64,000 nt of DNA from a gamma proteobacterium HdN1 (GTDB taxonomy: Bacteria; Pseudomonadota; Gammaproteobacteria; Pseudomonadales; Ketobacteraceae): positions 2,640,527-2,704,526 of the forward strand of contig FP929140.1 of NCBI GenBank assembly GCA_000198515.1, read 5' to 3'. The notes under the pieces were generated by a model. It saw only the letters and a list, made by a program, of their open reading frames with translations, searched no databases and had not been told where the DNA came from. Position 1 is the first letter of the stretch. The number at the start of each line of letters is the position of its first letter. This document shows, one piece after another, positions 46,127 to 55,450 of the stretch. The position numbers and the translations under genes are program-made.

Positions 46127-48241
46127 ATGACAATAAAAAAAATCTCAAAGCCCTGCTGGAATTGGGCTGGGGCGAAGCATGCGCTCCGCCACATTTTTGT
46201 GGCAGCATTTGTGCCGATGGTCGGCGTGAGCGTGGCTTGGAGCGCAGCAAGCGTAGCTTGGAGCGCAGAGAGTAGCGTTCTTTCTCTCATGGAGCTTCCG
46301 CTCAATGAGCTTGTCAACGTACAGATTGCAACGGCATCCCTCACTGGCAGCACGCAAGCGGATGCAGCAAGCTGGGTGTCTACCATCGACGAGTCGGATT
46401 GGCGGCGCTACGGCAGCCGCTATATGCTCGATGTGATCAAGCAGCAGCCTTCAACTCAAGTGATTCCGCTCGTGGCGGGTGGTGATGCCGTCGCGATTCG
46501 TGGTTATTCCAACACCTCTTCTTTGCGCGGCGTTGCCATCCTGATTGATGGAATTCCAATGGCGGACTACAGCGCTAGCGCGCCGACTCTGTATCTTCCC
46601 CACCTGCCGCTATTTGCGCTCACCTCTATGGAGCTCAGTGAAGGCGCGGGTTCGGCCCTGCACGGTAGCGATGCTTTTTATGGGGTGTTGGGGATCAATA
46701 CGTTCAATGGATCGGGTTCAGCGCAGAATCGCGTGACAGCGAGTGTGGGAAGCGATGGATACTATGAAGCCGGTGTGCGTGGCAGCGTGGCGCTTGGAGA
46801 ACACTGGTCTTCCTCGCTCGCGGCCGTCGCGGATGGGCAGCCGAGTCAGCACCTTGACTATCGCTCGTATTCGCCTGTCCTTGATCAGTATGTGGATAAC
46901 CGCCTCAACAATCGTTACGACAGCAGTTTTCTGGTCAGCCATCTAAACGGCGATCTTTCATCTCAAAGCAGCTTGCGGCTCAGTCTGTATCGACTGCAGT
47001 ACAATGCGCACGGCTTTCCCGGTGCGGGTATTCGCCAAGCGCCCTTTAATGACAACGGCGCCGAATTTACTACGTTAGAGATGGTTAGGATTGGCGCGGA
47101 GCGCCGCTATTCAGAAACGGGTAAGCTCGGATTTTGGGTGTATCACTGGGATCTTGAAAATTCAATCGACCTCAACCTTGGCTTGCAGAATGGCGCGGTC
47201 GAAGTGGTGCAGAACGCCGCGGGTGAGCTTTATCGGCGTGGCGTTCGCGTGCAGTTGAGCGATACGTTTGCAGAACTCGCAACCGAGTGGGCGGTAGAAC
47301 TCGGTCGCGATTTGTCCTCGGTGGGGGATACCTATGAGAGCCTGCGAAATCCGGATGGCAGTTTGATGATGTGGTTGCCAGACACGTACAGCAACCGTAC
47401 CGGTGGGATTAATTCGGCAACGCTAGAGGCAGATAGTCGCTTGGCAGGCAGTAACTGGCATCTTGTGTGGGGTGGGCGTTTGGATGACTATTCTGACTTC
47501 GGCCGTCAACGTTCGCCTCGTTTTGCGCTGCTATACCATCTGGATTCTGAAAACACCTTAAAACTGATCTACAGCGAAGCCTTTCGCGCGCCGACGGCCT
47601 ATCAGCTATATGGTTCGGCCAGTAGCATTTTAAGTAATCCCAACCTCAAGCCTGAAACACTGGTGAATCACGAGCTGCTATGGCTGCACCAAGGCGCATC
47701 CAGCTTTTATCAGATCAGCGTGTTTCAGTCGCGGTGGGAGCGGGGGATTGTTGCGGGTAGGATTGACGGTGATCCGCGCACCAAAAACCAAAACATTGGC
47801 AATAGTCGCGCAAGCGGCGTTGCAGCCCAACTACGCTGGCAGGTTGCGCCATGGCGGGTTGAGCTGGACGCCTCTTGGACTCAGAGCCGTAACCAGACGG
47901 ATCATCTTGAGTACGGTGCATTTCCCACTTGGATTTTGAATACCCGCTTAGGATATGAAGCCGCCCACCTGCGAACTGGGTTTTACCTAGATCACCGCCT
48001 CCTTTTAGGCCGCGATGATGTGTTGGCAGCGTCAACCAACCCCGATGTTGAAGCAAAAAAGCTTCCGCCCTATCATCGCTTCGATTTGATCGCGATCTGG
48101 CAGGCGTTTGAAGATACCGAAGTGCAGGCGGCGCTGCGCAATCTTTTTAATCGCGATAACCGCGTACCGTCCATGTACACGCCCGGCGGCTTTCCGGAAG
48201 AAGCGCGCAGCTTGGTGCTTAGCGTTCGTCACGGATTTTGA
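46127..48241 (+). CDS. TonB-dependent outer-membrane receptor
   Basis: 704-residue receptor: leader with hydrophobic stretch HIFVAAFVPMVGVSVAWSA, a plug domain (about 55-190, with AIRGYSNTSSLRGVAILIDG and SALHGSDAFYGVLGINTF), and a beta-barrel ending in aromatic residue (VLSVRHGF), as outer-membrane barrels do. Late blocks FRAPTAYQLYGSAS and NLKPETLVNHELLW are typical. A 21-bp near-duplication sits at the signal-cleavage region. No TonB, ExbB or regulator gene is adjacent. Substrate (siderophore, haem, vitamin B12 or sugar) cannot be told; the barrel is similar to vitamin B12/colicin-type receptors by general plan only. It occupies the place of secF. Confidence 0.88.
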   Translation: MTIKKISKPCWNWAGAKHALRHIFVAAFVPMVGVSVAWSAASVAWSAESSVLSLMELPLNELVNVQIATASLTGSTQADAASWVSTIDESDWRRYGSRYMLDVIKQQPSTQVIPLVAGGDAVAIRGYSNTSSLRGVAILIDGIPMADYSASAPTLYLPHLPLFALTSMELSEGAGSALHGSDAFYGVLGINTFNGSGSAQNRVTASVGSDGYYEAGVRGSVALGEHWSSSLAAVADGQPSQHLDYRSYSPVLDQYVDNRLNNRYDSSFLVSHLNGDLSSQSSLRLSLYRLQYNAHGFPGAGIRQAPFNDNGAEFTTLEMVRIGAERRYSETGKLGFWVYHWDLENSIDLNLGLQNGAVEVVQNAAGELYRRGVRVQLSDTFAELATEWAVELGRDLSSVGDTYESLRNPDGSLMMWLPDTYSNRTGGINSATLEADSRLAGSNWHLVWGGRLDDYSDFGRQRSPRFALLYHLDSENTLKLIYSEAFRAPTAYQLYGSASSILSNPNLKPETLVNHELLWLHQGASSFYQISVFQSRWERGIVAGRIDGDPRTKNQNIGNSRASGVAAQLRWQVAPWRVELDASWTQSRNQTDHLEYGAFPTWILNTRLGYEAAHLRTGFYLDHRLLLGRDDVLAASTNPDVEAKKLPPYHRFDLIAIWQAFEDTEVQAALRNLFNRDNRVPSMYTPGGFPEEARSLVLSVRHGF
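46229..46270 (+). repeat. 21-bp tandem duplication in the receptor leader
   Basis: Two 21-bp copies (AGCGTNGCTTGGAGCGCAGNN, 2-3 differences) code for SVAWSA twice, across the likely signal-peptidase site. Same size and place as the duplication in the RND adaptor leader at 25145. Confidence 0.85.
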
Positions 48242-48294
48242 GAAATACTGCCAAGCGTGAGAAAAGCAGCCAAGCGACTTTGCGAAATGCGTTG

Positions 48295-49101
48295 CTATTT
48301 TTTAGCGAGCGCCGGCTGCGTGACTTGCAACAAGGCTTTGAATACCTTGGCCGGCCCGCAAACGATATTGCCGGTGTCCATATGGGACATACCGCCGGTC
48401 GGGTCGCCTACTAGGCCGCCGGCTTCTTGTATCAGTAGAATGCCCGCCGCCATGTCCCAACTTTGCAGCCCGAACTCCCAGAAGCCGTCAAAGCGGCCTG
48501 CGGCAACCCATGCAAGGTCTAGCGCAGCCGCACCCGGTCTACGAATTCCGGCAGTCTCTTGGGTTAGCGTTCTCAGGATGTTGATATAGGGCTCGACGTA
48601 TTTGGCCTGATCGGGCCGGAACGGGAACCCAGTTCCCAGTAATGCGCCCTGTAAGCCGCGGCGATTGCTTACGCGAATGCGTTTGCCGTTTAGCGATGCG
48701 CCGCGCCCGCGGGTGGCGGTAAATTCTTCTTTCTTGACGGGATCATACACCACGGCAACTTCCAATTGCCCCTTGACTTCAAGCGCGATGGAAATCGCAA
48801 ACTGCGGAATGCCGTGGATGAAATTGGTGGTGCCGTCCAACGGGTCGATGATCCAAAGATAATCTTGGCCCTCGTCGGTTCCTGCGATGCGGCCCGATTC
48901 CTCTGCCAAGAATCCATGTTTTGGGTAGCGCTTTTGCAAGCCGGTGATAATGGTTTCTTCCAACCCGCGATCGACGCTTGTAACGTAGTCGTTAGCGCCT
49001 TTGGTTTCGACTTTGAGCGAATCGACGTTGTCGAATGCACGAACGAGTAGGTCGCCGGCTGTGCGCGCAACGGACAGGGCGGAGTTGAGCATCGGATGCA
49101 T
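48295..49101 (-). CDS. suhB: SuhB, inositol monophosphatase family protein
   Basis: 268-residue Mg2+/Li+-sensitive phosphatase fold; in E. coli SuhB also acts in rRNA antitermination. The metal motif WIIDPLDGTTNFIHG (about residue 81) and the second motif SWDMAAGILLIQEAGG (about 210-225) are present. It starts MHPMLNSALSVARTAGDLLV. Divergent from trmJ, the same arrangement as in Pseudomonas. Confidence 0.95.
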   Translation of the reverse strand: MHPMLNSALSVARTAGDLLVRAFDNVDSLKVETKGANDYVTSVDRGLEETIITGLQKRYPKHGFLAEESGRIAGTDEGQDYLWIIDPLDGTTNFIHGIPQFAISIALEVKGQLEVAVVYDPVKKEEFTATRGRGASLNGKRIRVSNRRGLQGALLGTGFPFRPDQAKYVEPYINILRTLTQETAGIRRPGAAALDLAWVAAGRFDGFWEFGLQSWDMAAGILLIQEAGGLVGDPTGGMSHMDTGNIVCGPAKVFKALLQVTQPALAKK

Positions 49102-49164
49102 GTTAAAGATCTACCTTTTAGGTCTGGCCACGGCCATGGGTGCCACGAAAAGGCGAGATTCTAC

Positions 49165-49192
49165 CAGACAGTTTCGCTTCAGGCAGTATAAT
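49165..49192 (+). promoter_or_regulatory. Probable trmJ promoter
   Basis: CAGACA (49165-49170), 16 bp, TATAAT (49187-49192), about 100 bp before the trmJ start and in the gap between it and divergent suhB. Confidence 0.5.
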
Positions 49193-49293
49193 CTCGCGAC
49201 CTGAGCGGCATGAACCGCACAACGCTTGTCTTGGTGGTGGGTGCTTGCATCCGTTCGCTCGTTTCTTTTTCTTGTATTGCAGTGGCTTGCCTA

Positions 49294-50058
49294 ATGAATG
49301 ATCTCGACCGAATCAGTATCGTCATGGTACACACGACCGACTCCGGCAACCTCGGTTCGGCCGCACGCGCCATGAAAACCATGGGAATCCATGATTTGCG
49401 CCTAGTTGCGCCAGAGGATTCGCCCGACACCGCCAAGGCCATTGCGCGTGCCTCTGGTGCGGCCGACCTGTTGCTGGCTGCACGTCAGTTCGATACGCTC
49501 GAAGAAGCATTAGCCGACTGTAGCTTGGTGTTTGGCGCATCGGCGCGTAAGCGCACGATTCCTTGGCCGCTGATCACGCCGCCCGTGATGGCCGATCTTG
49601 TACTGAAAGAGCCTGTAGAAGGCCGAGTCGCGGTACTTTTTGGTCGAGAAGACAACGGCCTCACGAACGAAGAACTCAGCCTTTGCCACTACCACGTTAC
49701 GATTCCCTGCAGCGATGAGTATTGTGTGTTGAACGTATCGCAGGCGATCCAAGTGATTTGTTACCAGCTTCGCCAAAGTCTCGTTGAACGTCCGAAAGGC
49801 GAAGAAGCGGCGCTTGACACGGGTAGCTTTGGGCTGCGTGAATGGGACGCCCCACCCGCAACCGGTGAAGAAATGGAGCGCTTTTTTCGCCATCTTGAGG
49901 AAACGCTCGTTGCGCTTGAATTTCTGAAGCACGAAAACCCAGGCCAACTGATGACAAGAATGCGTAGAATGTTTGGCCGGATTCGGCCCGATCATATGGA
50001 AGTAAACGTGTTACGTGGTGTGCTGACTGCGATGCAAAAGAAACTGCGCGGCCAATAA
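49294..50058 (+). CDS. trmJ: tRNA (Cm32/Um32) 2'-O-methyltransferase
   Basis: 254-residue SPOUT methyltransferase that modifies position 32 of the anticodon loop. Knot motifs: [19 protein letters not shown] at the N-terminus, [17 protein letters not shown] and [22 protein letters not shown] 49294 begins [19 protein letters not shown], the usual family start; 28 codons upstream are hydrophobic and would not fit. Leads the trmJ-cysE-iscR-iscS row. Confidence 0.95.
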   Translation: MNDLDRISIVMVHTTDSGNLGSAARAMKTMGIHDLRLVAPEDSPDTAKAIARASGAADLLLAARQFDTLEEALADCSLVFGASARKRTIPWPLITPPVMADLVLKEPVEGRVAVLFGREDNGLTNEELSLCHYHVTIPCSDEYCVLNVSQAIQVICYQLRQSLVERPKGEEAALDTGSFGLREWDAPPATGEEMERFFRHLEETLVALEFLKHENPGQLMTRMRRMFGRIRPDHMEVNVLRGVLTAMQKKLRGQ

Positions 50059-50122
50059 AGGCGGCGTGGCCGATAGGGGTTGGCGGGTGCCAGCCAATGC
50101 TTGTATAAGGAATGAACATCTT

Positions 50123-50899
50123 ATGTTCCAACAGATTTCTGAAGATATCCGTTCCGTGTTTGCGCGTGATCCTGCCGCGCGCTCCAGCGTAGAAGTTTTT
50201 CTAACCTATCCGGGCGTGCATGCGATGATTTTTCATCGTATGGCGCACAGCTTGTGGCTGCGCGGTTGGAAGCTTTCCGCGCGGTTGTTGGCAATGGTAG
50301 CTCGCGGTATCACTGGCATCGAAATTCACCCCGGTGCCACGATCGGGCGACGTTTTTTCATTGATCACGGTATGGGGGTGGTGATCGGTGAGACCGCCGA
50401 GATCGGGGACGACGTGACGCTCTATCACGGTGTAACTCTCGGTGGAACCAGTTGGAACAAAGGAAAGCGCCATCCCACCGTCGGCAATGGCGTAGTTGTC
50501 GGAGCGGGTGCAAAAATCCTCGGCCCCATCTCCGTGGGCGAAGGCGCACGCGTAGGTTCCAATGCGGTGGTCACCCGCCCCGTACCGCCCGGCGCGACGG
50601 TGGTAGGGATTCCAGGGCGAATTGTGCGCCGAGAGGAGGAGCATGGCGACGAGCGCGAGCAGCGCCGTCGTGCAATGGCTGAAAAAATCGGCTTCGACGC
50701 CTACGGCATGACGCCCGATATGCCAGACCCGATTGCGAACTCAATCCGCGCAGCTTTAGATCATCTGCAAGCGGTTGACGAAAAACTCAACGATATCTGC
50801 GTTGCTATGCAAAAAGCCGGAATTAGCATTTGCGAAGAAATGCCGGAGCTTAAAAATGAACTGGATGTATTGGAGCCACAAAACGGCGGAAATACTTGA
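50123..50899 (+). CDS. cysE: Serine O-acetyltransferase
   Basis: 258-residue enzyme that acetylates L-serine with acetyl-CoA, the first step to cysteine, the sulfur donor for IscS and SufS. The left-handed hexapeptide repeats run from [20 protein letters not shown] through [20 protein letters not shown] to [20 protein letters not shown]. It begins [20 protein letters not shown], the short CysE form common next to iscR. Its last bases overlap an IscR-type box. Confidence 0.95.
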   Translation: MFQQISEDIRSVFARDPAARSSVEVFLTYPGVHAMIFHRMAHSLWLRGWKLSARLLAMVARGITGIEIHPGATIGRRFFIDHGMGVVIGETAEIGDDVTLYHGVTLGGTSWNKGKRHPTVGNGVVVGAGAKILGPISVGEGARVGSNAVVTRPVPPGATVVGIPGRIVRREEEHGDEREQRRRAMAEKIGFDAYGMTPDMPDPIANSIRAALDHLQAVDEKLNDICVAMQKAGISICEEMPELKNELDVLEPQNGGNT

Positions 50900-50916
50900 C
50901 CCAAAAAGTAGGGTAT
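50892..50916 (+). promoter_or_regulatory. IscR type I site and promoter of iscR
   Basis: 21 of 25 positions agree with the E. coli IscR type I consensus by eye, with both outer ATA/TAT ends kept. It contains TTGACC (50896-50901), a good -35, with CAGAAT (50919-50924) 17 bp on as -10. It overlaps the cysE stop codon. Binding of IscR here would give the usual autorepression. Confidence 0.7.
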
Positions 50917-50981
50917 AACAGAATGGCACCGATCTCGCCGCTGTACGCGCGATCGTATACTTCAGCGTTGCAGAGGTGCTT

Positions 50982-51482
50982 ATGCGCTTAACTACTAAAG
51001 GCCGTTACGCAGTGACCGCGATGCTCGATTTAGCATTGCACACTGGCAAAGGCCCCGTCAGCCTCGCCGAGATCTCCGAGCGACAGGGAATCTCCATTTC
51101 TTATCTAGAACAACTGTTCGCCAAGATGCGCCGCAAAGATCTGGTGCAAAGCGTGCGTGGGCCGGGTGGTGGCTATTTGCTCAGTCGCGATGGAAGCACG
51201 ATCTGCGTTGCTGAAATCATTGATGCGGTTGATGAATCGGTAGATGCCACGCGCTGCCAAGGCTTAGGCGATTGCCAAAACGGCGAAACCTGCCTTACGC
51301 ACGATCTTTGGCAAGAGCTTTCGATTGAAATCCACCGTTTTCTTGGTGGTATCAGCTTAAAGAGCTTAGTGTCGCGTTCGCAGATACAGCAAATTTCCGC
51401 TCGGCAAGACGCGTATCAGCGCGGCGAAAAGCGATCGGCAGAAGGGCGGATCATCGCGCAAGCGCTGGATGCGCTGAACTAA
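50982..51482 (+). CDS. iscR: IscR, Fe-S-sensing transcriptional regulator
   Basis: 166-residue Rrf2 regulator. It starts [20 protein letters not shown], has the wing PGGGYLLSR and carries all cluster ligands: Cys92, Cys98, Cys104 and His107 ([18 protein letters not shown]), numbered as in E. coli. It should therefore bind a [2Fe-2S] cluster and switch between type I and type II sites. ATG 50982 is used; the GTG six bases earlier is possible. It is kept although most of the isc operon is gone, and the suf promoter contains an IscR-like box. Confidence 0.97.
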   Translation: MRLTTKGRYAVTAMLDLALHTGKGPVSLAEISERQGISISYLEQLFAKMRRKDLVQSVRGPGGGYLLSRDGSTICVAEIIDAVDESVDATRCQGLGDCQNGETCLTHDLWQELSIEIHRFLGGISLKSLVSRSQIQQISARQDAYQRGEKRSAEGRIIAQALDALN

Positions 51483-51507
51483 CCTTCCACAAAGCCAAGT
51501 TACCTTG

Positions 51508-52659
51508 ATGAAACCGATCTACCTGGACTATGCGGCGACCACGCCCGCTGCACCCGAAGTTGCGGCGGAAATGGCGCGCTACCTCACCTTGGATGGTGTT
51601 TTTGCAAACCCTGCATCCCGCTCGCACGGCCCCGGCTGGCAAGCGGAATCTGCCGTTGAAGACGCGCGCCGCGATTTGGCCGAACTGATTGGTGCGGACC
51701 CTCGTGAAATCGTCTGGACGTCGGGCGCGACCGAAGCTGACAATCTTGCGATCAAAGGCAGCGTCGAAGCAGCCGTCGGCCTTGATTACAGCCGCGCCCA
51801 TATAGTGACGTCGGCATATGAGCACAAAGCGGTGCTGGATTGCTGCAAGCATCTGGAAACTTTCGGTGCTCGCGTGACCTATGTTGCGCCTGAACCCGAT
51901 GGCCGAGTCTCTCCCGCTAAAATTAGCGCGGCGATTACGCCAGAAACCGTGTTGATCAGCGTAATGCACGTCAATAACGAATTGGGCACCATCAACGACA
52001 TCGGCACAATCGGTGCAGAAGCGCGCGCAAAGCAAATTTCGTTTCATGTAGATGCCGCACAATCGGTGGGTAAGCTTGCAGTGGATCTAAAACGCCTCCC
52101 CGTGGATTTGTTGTCAATCTCTGGCCATAAGTTTTATGGTCCCAAAGGCATTGGTGCGCTCTATGTGCGCCGCAGCCCTTATGTGAAAATCGCCGCGCAA
52201 ATCCACGGTGGCGGCCATGAGCGTGGCATGCGTTCAGGCACCTTGCCGACGCATCAAATTGTTGGGATTGGCTGCGCTGCGCGCTTGGCGAAACAGCAAA
52301 TGGCGGCAGACTATGCGCATCTGGAGCGCCTGCAAGCTGCGCTGATGGAAGGTTTGGCGGATCTGGACGGCTGTTTTTTGAATGGCAGCGGGCCGCGCTT
52401 TCCTGGGATTACCAACCTGTCTTTTGCTGGGGTAGATGGCGAGACGCTGCTCAACAGTTTGGCAACCCTGGCGCTCTCTAGCGGGTCGGCCTGCAATTCG
52501 GCCACCGTGGAGCCTTCTTATGTGCTCAAGGCGCTGGGCGTGCCGCGTGCATTGGCGCAAAGTGCGTTGCGTGTATCCATCGGGCGCTATACCACGCAGT
52601 CCGATATAGAAGGTGCGCTTCAGGCGATTCGTTCAAGTGTGATGCGTTTGCGCAAATAA
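51508..52659 (+). CDS. iscS: IscS cysteine desulfurase, C-terminal tail missing
   Basis: 383-residue group I desulfurase. PLP lysine Lys208 in SISGHKFYGPKG and the mobile-loop cysteine Cys329 in SSGSACNSATVEPSYVL match E. coli IscS (Lys206, Cys328). E. coli IscS has about 404 residues and ends with a tail (LSPLWEM to SIEWAHH) used in IscU contact; this protein stops at VMRLRK just where that tail begins. It still should feed sulfur to TusA, ThiI and other acceptors. It follows iscR by 25 bp, but the next gene is ndk, not iscU. Confidence 0.95.
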   Translation: MKPIYLDYAATTPAAPEVAAEMARYLTLDGVFANPASRSHGPGWQAESAVEDARRDLAELIGADPREIVWTSGATEADNLAIKGSVEAAVGLDYSRAHIVTSAYEHKAVLDCCKHLETFGARVTYVAPEPDGRVSPAKISAAITPETVLISVMHVNNELGTINDIGTIGAEARAKQISFHVDAAQSVGKLAVDLKRLPVDLLSISGHKFYGPKGIGALYVRRSPYVKIAAQIHGGGHERGMRSGTLPTHQIVGIGCAARLAKQQMAADYAHLERLQAALMEGLADLDGCFLNGSGPRFPGITNLSFAGVDGETLLNSLATLALSSGSACNSATVEPSYVLKALGVPRALAQSALRVSIGRYTTQSDIEGALQAIRSSVMRLRK

Positions 52660-52690
52660 GGGCGTTTCACTCAAATAAGGGCGTTTCACT
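52653..52690 (+). repeat. Perfect 19-bp tandem duplication across the iscS stop
   Basis: CAAATAAGGGCGTTTCACT occurs twice in tandem. The first copy includes the iscS stop TAA (52657-52659). The second is out of frame. It lies at the point where iscU would be expected. Confidence 0.95.
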
Positions 52691-52746
52691 CGCAAGCTTG
52701 CTGGTACAAGGCGTGATCAGGCTTACATCCCCACGCCAATCCTGCG

Positions 52747-52752
52747 TATAAT
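52747..52752 (+). promoter_or_regulatory. Probable -10 of the ndk promoter
   Basis: A perfect TATAAT 127 bp before ndk, in the 220-bp gap that replaces iscU-iscX. No convincing -35 was found. Its presence suggests that ndk is transcribed separately from iscRS. The rest of the gap shows only the 19-bp repeat. Confidence 0.5.
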
Positions 52753-52879
52753 CGCAGCCTTTCGCGGTTTGCCTAGTATTGGCGGGCCGTAACGTGGCTT
52801 TGCTCAGTTGAGAAAGCTGCGGGTAAGTTTTTGTTTCATCTGTTTTTAACTGCCCAACCACCCCACACTGGAGCTCTTT

Positions 52880-53311
52880 ATGGCGATCGAACGCACGCTT
52901 TCCATTATCAAACCCGATGCAGTAGCCAAAAATGCGATTGGCGACATTTACAGCCGGTTTGAAAAAGGCGGCCTAAAAATCGTAGCAGCACGTATGATGC
53001 ACTTAAGCCAAGCGCAAGCCGAAGGCTTTTACGCAGAACACCGTGAGCGCGGTTTTTTCAAAGACCTCGTGGCGTTCATGACTTCAGGCCCCGTGATTGT
53101 ACAAGTTTTGGAAGGCGAAAACGCGGTATTGTGCCACCGTGACCTGATGGGCGCGACCGATCCAAAGAAAGCAGCCGCCGGCACGATCCGCGCAGACTTC
53201 GCAAGCAGCATTGACGAGAACGCAGTTCACGGCTCAGACTCGACCACTTCTGCAGCGCGTGAAATTGCCTATTTCTTTAGCGAAACCGAAGTGTGCGCAC
53301 GCACCCGCTAA
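52880..53311 (+). CDS. ndk: Nucleoside diphosphate kinase
   Basis: 143-residue enzyme that balances nucleoside triphosphates by phosphate transfer through His117 (NAVHGSDS). The start [20 protein letters not shown] is standard; the Kpn loop and RADFASSI are present. First gene of the conserved row to der, and normally placed right after the isc operon. Confidence 0.98.
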   Translation: MAIERTLSIIKPDAVAKNAIGDIYSRFEKGGLKIVAARMMHLSQAQAEGFYAEHRERGFFKDLVAFMTSGPVIVQVLEGENAVLCHRDLMGATDPKKAAAGTIRADFASSIDENAVHGSDSTTSAAREIAYFFSETEVCARTR

Positions 53312-53456
53312 GCATTTTGGTACATCATGCCGTGATAGAGCGCGAATCACCGCAGCTTTATCTCGGCAGCTTCTGTAATTTGCTGTTGAAGGCAGGCGCT
53401 ACTTTTTGCGAGTCGCCTGCATTCGCAGCCGCCTGTACGATCGAGAGGTAGCTCCC

Positions 53457-54689
53457 ATGACCGTGGCCACTGAAAAAGCGAATCTGCTCGGGATGACGCG
53501 CCGGGAACTGGAGGACTTCTTTGTCTCATTGGGCGAAAAGCCGTTTCGCGCGCATCAGGTAATGAAGTGGATTCACTTTTTTGGCGTTGATGATTTCGAT
53601 CAGATGACCAACGTAAGCCGTGACCTGCGCGAGAAACTCAAAGCCGTTGCGGTCATTCCGGCGCCTGCAATTTCGTATGAGAATATCTCTAAAGACGGCA
53701 CCCGCAAATGGGTGATCCGCCTAGATAACGGCAATGCGGTAGAAACCGTATTTATTCCCGACGGCAATCGCGGCACCTTGTGCGTATCTAGCCAAGTCGG
53801 CTGCTCTTTGGATTGCAGTTTTTGCTCTACCGGCAAACAAGGTTTTCAGCGCGATTTGACTGCTGCGGAAATCATTGCCCAGCTTTGGGTGGCGAATCGC
53901 TCTTTTGGTGTACCCGACAACAAGGGGCATCGCAATATCACCAACGTCGTGATGATGGGCATGGGTGAGCCGTTATTGAACCTTGATAATGTGGTTTCTG
54001 CGATGGAAATCATGAAAGACGATCTTGGCTACGGCGTGGCCAGAAAGCGCGTAACTTTGAGCACCTCGGGTGTTGTTCCGAAAATGTACGAACTGTTTGA
54101 CCGTATTGACGTATCGCTGGCCGTTTCTTTACACGCGCCCAACGATACGCTGCGCGATGAGCTGATGCCGATCAACCGCAAATATCCACTCGCGGAGTTA
54201 CTGAAGGCTTGCCGTTATTATGTTGATAAGTATAACGATGGCCGCCGCGTGACGATGGAGTATGTGCTGCTCGATGGCATTAACGACACCTTCGCACATG
54301 CAGCCGAGCTGGTGGAACTTTTGCGCGACGTGCCGTCTAAAATCAATCTGATCCCCTTTAACCCGTTCCCGCACGCGCCTTATAAGCGCCCGAACGGCTA
54401 CCGCGTCAAAGCGTTTCAAGAAGTTTTATTGAAAGCGGATTATGTCACGACGATTCGCACCACAAGAGGCGATGACATTGACGCGGCTTGCGGGCAATTG
54501 GTGGGCCAAGTGCAAGATCGCACGCGCCGCCAAGCGCAATGGTCGCAACAGATCAGCGAGCGTGAATCGCGCCGCCTGAACGTAAAAGATATTAGCCCGG
54601 TAGAAGTATCACGCCGCCCTTCAATTGCTACGGTTGCCAAAGCGAGTGTTGTTCAAACTACGGCGACCAATGACCTGCGTGAGCATTGA
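53457..54689 (+). CDS. rlmN: RlmN, 23S rRNA/tRNA adenine-C2 methyltransferase
   Basis: 410-residue radical SAM enzyme that methylates A2503 of 23S rRNA and A37 of tRNAs. The cluster motif is C116-x3-C120-x2-C123 (GCSLDCSFC), and the methyl-carrying/resolving cysteine pair is Cys109 (GTLCVSS) and a cysteine near 346 (DIDAACGQL). It needs a 4Fe-4S cluster, so it depends on the SUF/ISC supply. The ATG at 53457 gives the usual length; a GAGAGGTAG precedes it. Its TGA overlaps the pilF start (TGATG). Confidence 0.97.
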   Translation: MTVATEKANLLGMTRRELEDFFVSLGEKPFRAHQVMKWIHFFGVDDFDQMTNVSRDLREKLKAVAVIPAPAISYENISKDGTRKWVIRLDNGNAVETVFIPDGNRGTLCVSSQVGCSLDCSFCSTGKQGFQRDLTAAEIIAQLWVANRSFGVPDNKGHRNITNVVMMGMGEPLLNLDNVVSAMEIMKDDLGYGVARKRVTLSTSGVVPKMYELFDRIDVSLAVSLHAPNDTLRDELMPINRKYPLAELLKACRYYVDKYNDGRRVTMEYVLLDGINDTFAHAAELVELLRDVPSKINLIPFNPFPHAPYKRPNGYRVKAFQEVLLKADYVTTIRTTRGDDIDAACGQLVGQVQDRTRRQAQWSQQISERESRRLNVKDISPVEVSRRPSIATVAKASVVQTTATNDLREH

Positions 54690-55450
54690 TGAAACGTCTA
54701 ACACTTTTTTTGCTACTGGCTTTGACCTTGAGCGCTTGCGTCATTGAATCGACCACGGATCCAATGGCCAAAAACCGCGACGAAGGCAAAGCGTTGCGTG
54801 CCTACGTCCAGCTAGGCATGGCGTACATCCAAGATCGTGAAATGACGCAAGCCAGCCGAGTGTTGAACAAAGCGGCCAAGATTAATAGTGATGACGCCGC
54901 GCTCAATAACGCCTACGGCCTGTTTTATTTGCTGGAGGAAGACAACAAAAAAGCCGAGGAGCATTTTCTTCGCGCGATACGTTCCGACGCAGAATTTTCG
55001 GCAGCCTACAATAACTATGCGACGCTATTGTATAACGCGGGCCGTTACGCTGAAGCCGTCAAATATCTAAAGGTTGCGACGCGCCAATATCGTTACGACC
55101 GGCGCTTTCAGATATATGAGAGCCTTGGAAATTGCTACATTCAACTAAATGAGCAAGACAAAGCAGAACATGCCTACCTGAAGGCGCTGCAACTTTTTCC
55201 GCGCTTGCCAAATAGTATGCTTGGTTTGGCGGAACTGTATCTGGAGAAGGGTAACTATGCGCTTTCCAAGCAGTATCTCACGCAGCATGAGGCCATTGCG
55301 AAGCCCAGTGCAAAGCAGTTGTGGGTAGGAATTCGCTTGCAGCGGCAGCTAGGTGATGTAGACAAGCTGGCCAGCTATGAATTAGCGCTGCGCAGACTTT
55401 TTCCAGGATCCCCTGAATATCGCGAATACGAAAAGACGGCCACACCATGA
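54689..55450 (+). CDS. pilF: PilF/PilW-like TPR lipoprotein
   Basis: 253-residue outer-membrane lipoprotein with lipobox LSAC (Cys17) and about six TPR units (such as AYVQLGMAYIQDREMTQASR and AYNNYATLLYNAGRYAEAVK). In Pseudomonas PilF guides the secretin PilQ to the outer membrane during type IV pilus formation. Start overlaps the rlmN stop by one base and the end overlaps rodZ (ATGA). Suggests the organism makes type IV pili, although no other pilus gene is in the window. Confidence 0.92.
   Translation: MKRLTLFLLLALTLSACVIESTTDPMAKNRDEGKALRAYVQLGMAYIQDREMTQASRVLNKAAKINSDDAALNNAYGLFYLLEEDNKKAEEHFLRAIRSDAEFSAAYNNYATLLYNAGRYAEAVKYLKVATRQYRYDRRFQIYESLGNCYIQLNEQDKAEHAYLKALQLFPRLPNSMLGLAELYLEKGNYALSKQYLTQHEAIAKPSAKQLWVGIRLQRQLGDVDKLASYELALRRLFPGSPEYREYEKTATP

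Noticed and set aside
49210-49293. 28-codon N-terminal extension of trmJ
   Set aside because: Hydrophobic and unlike TrmJ; the internal ATG gives the family's normal start.
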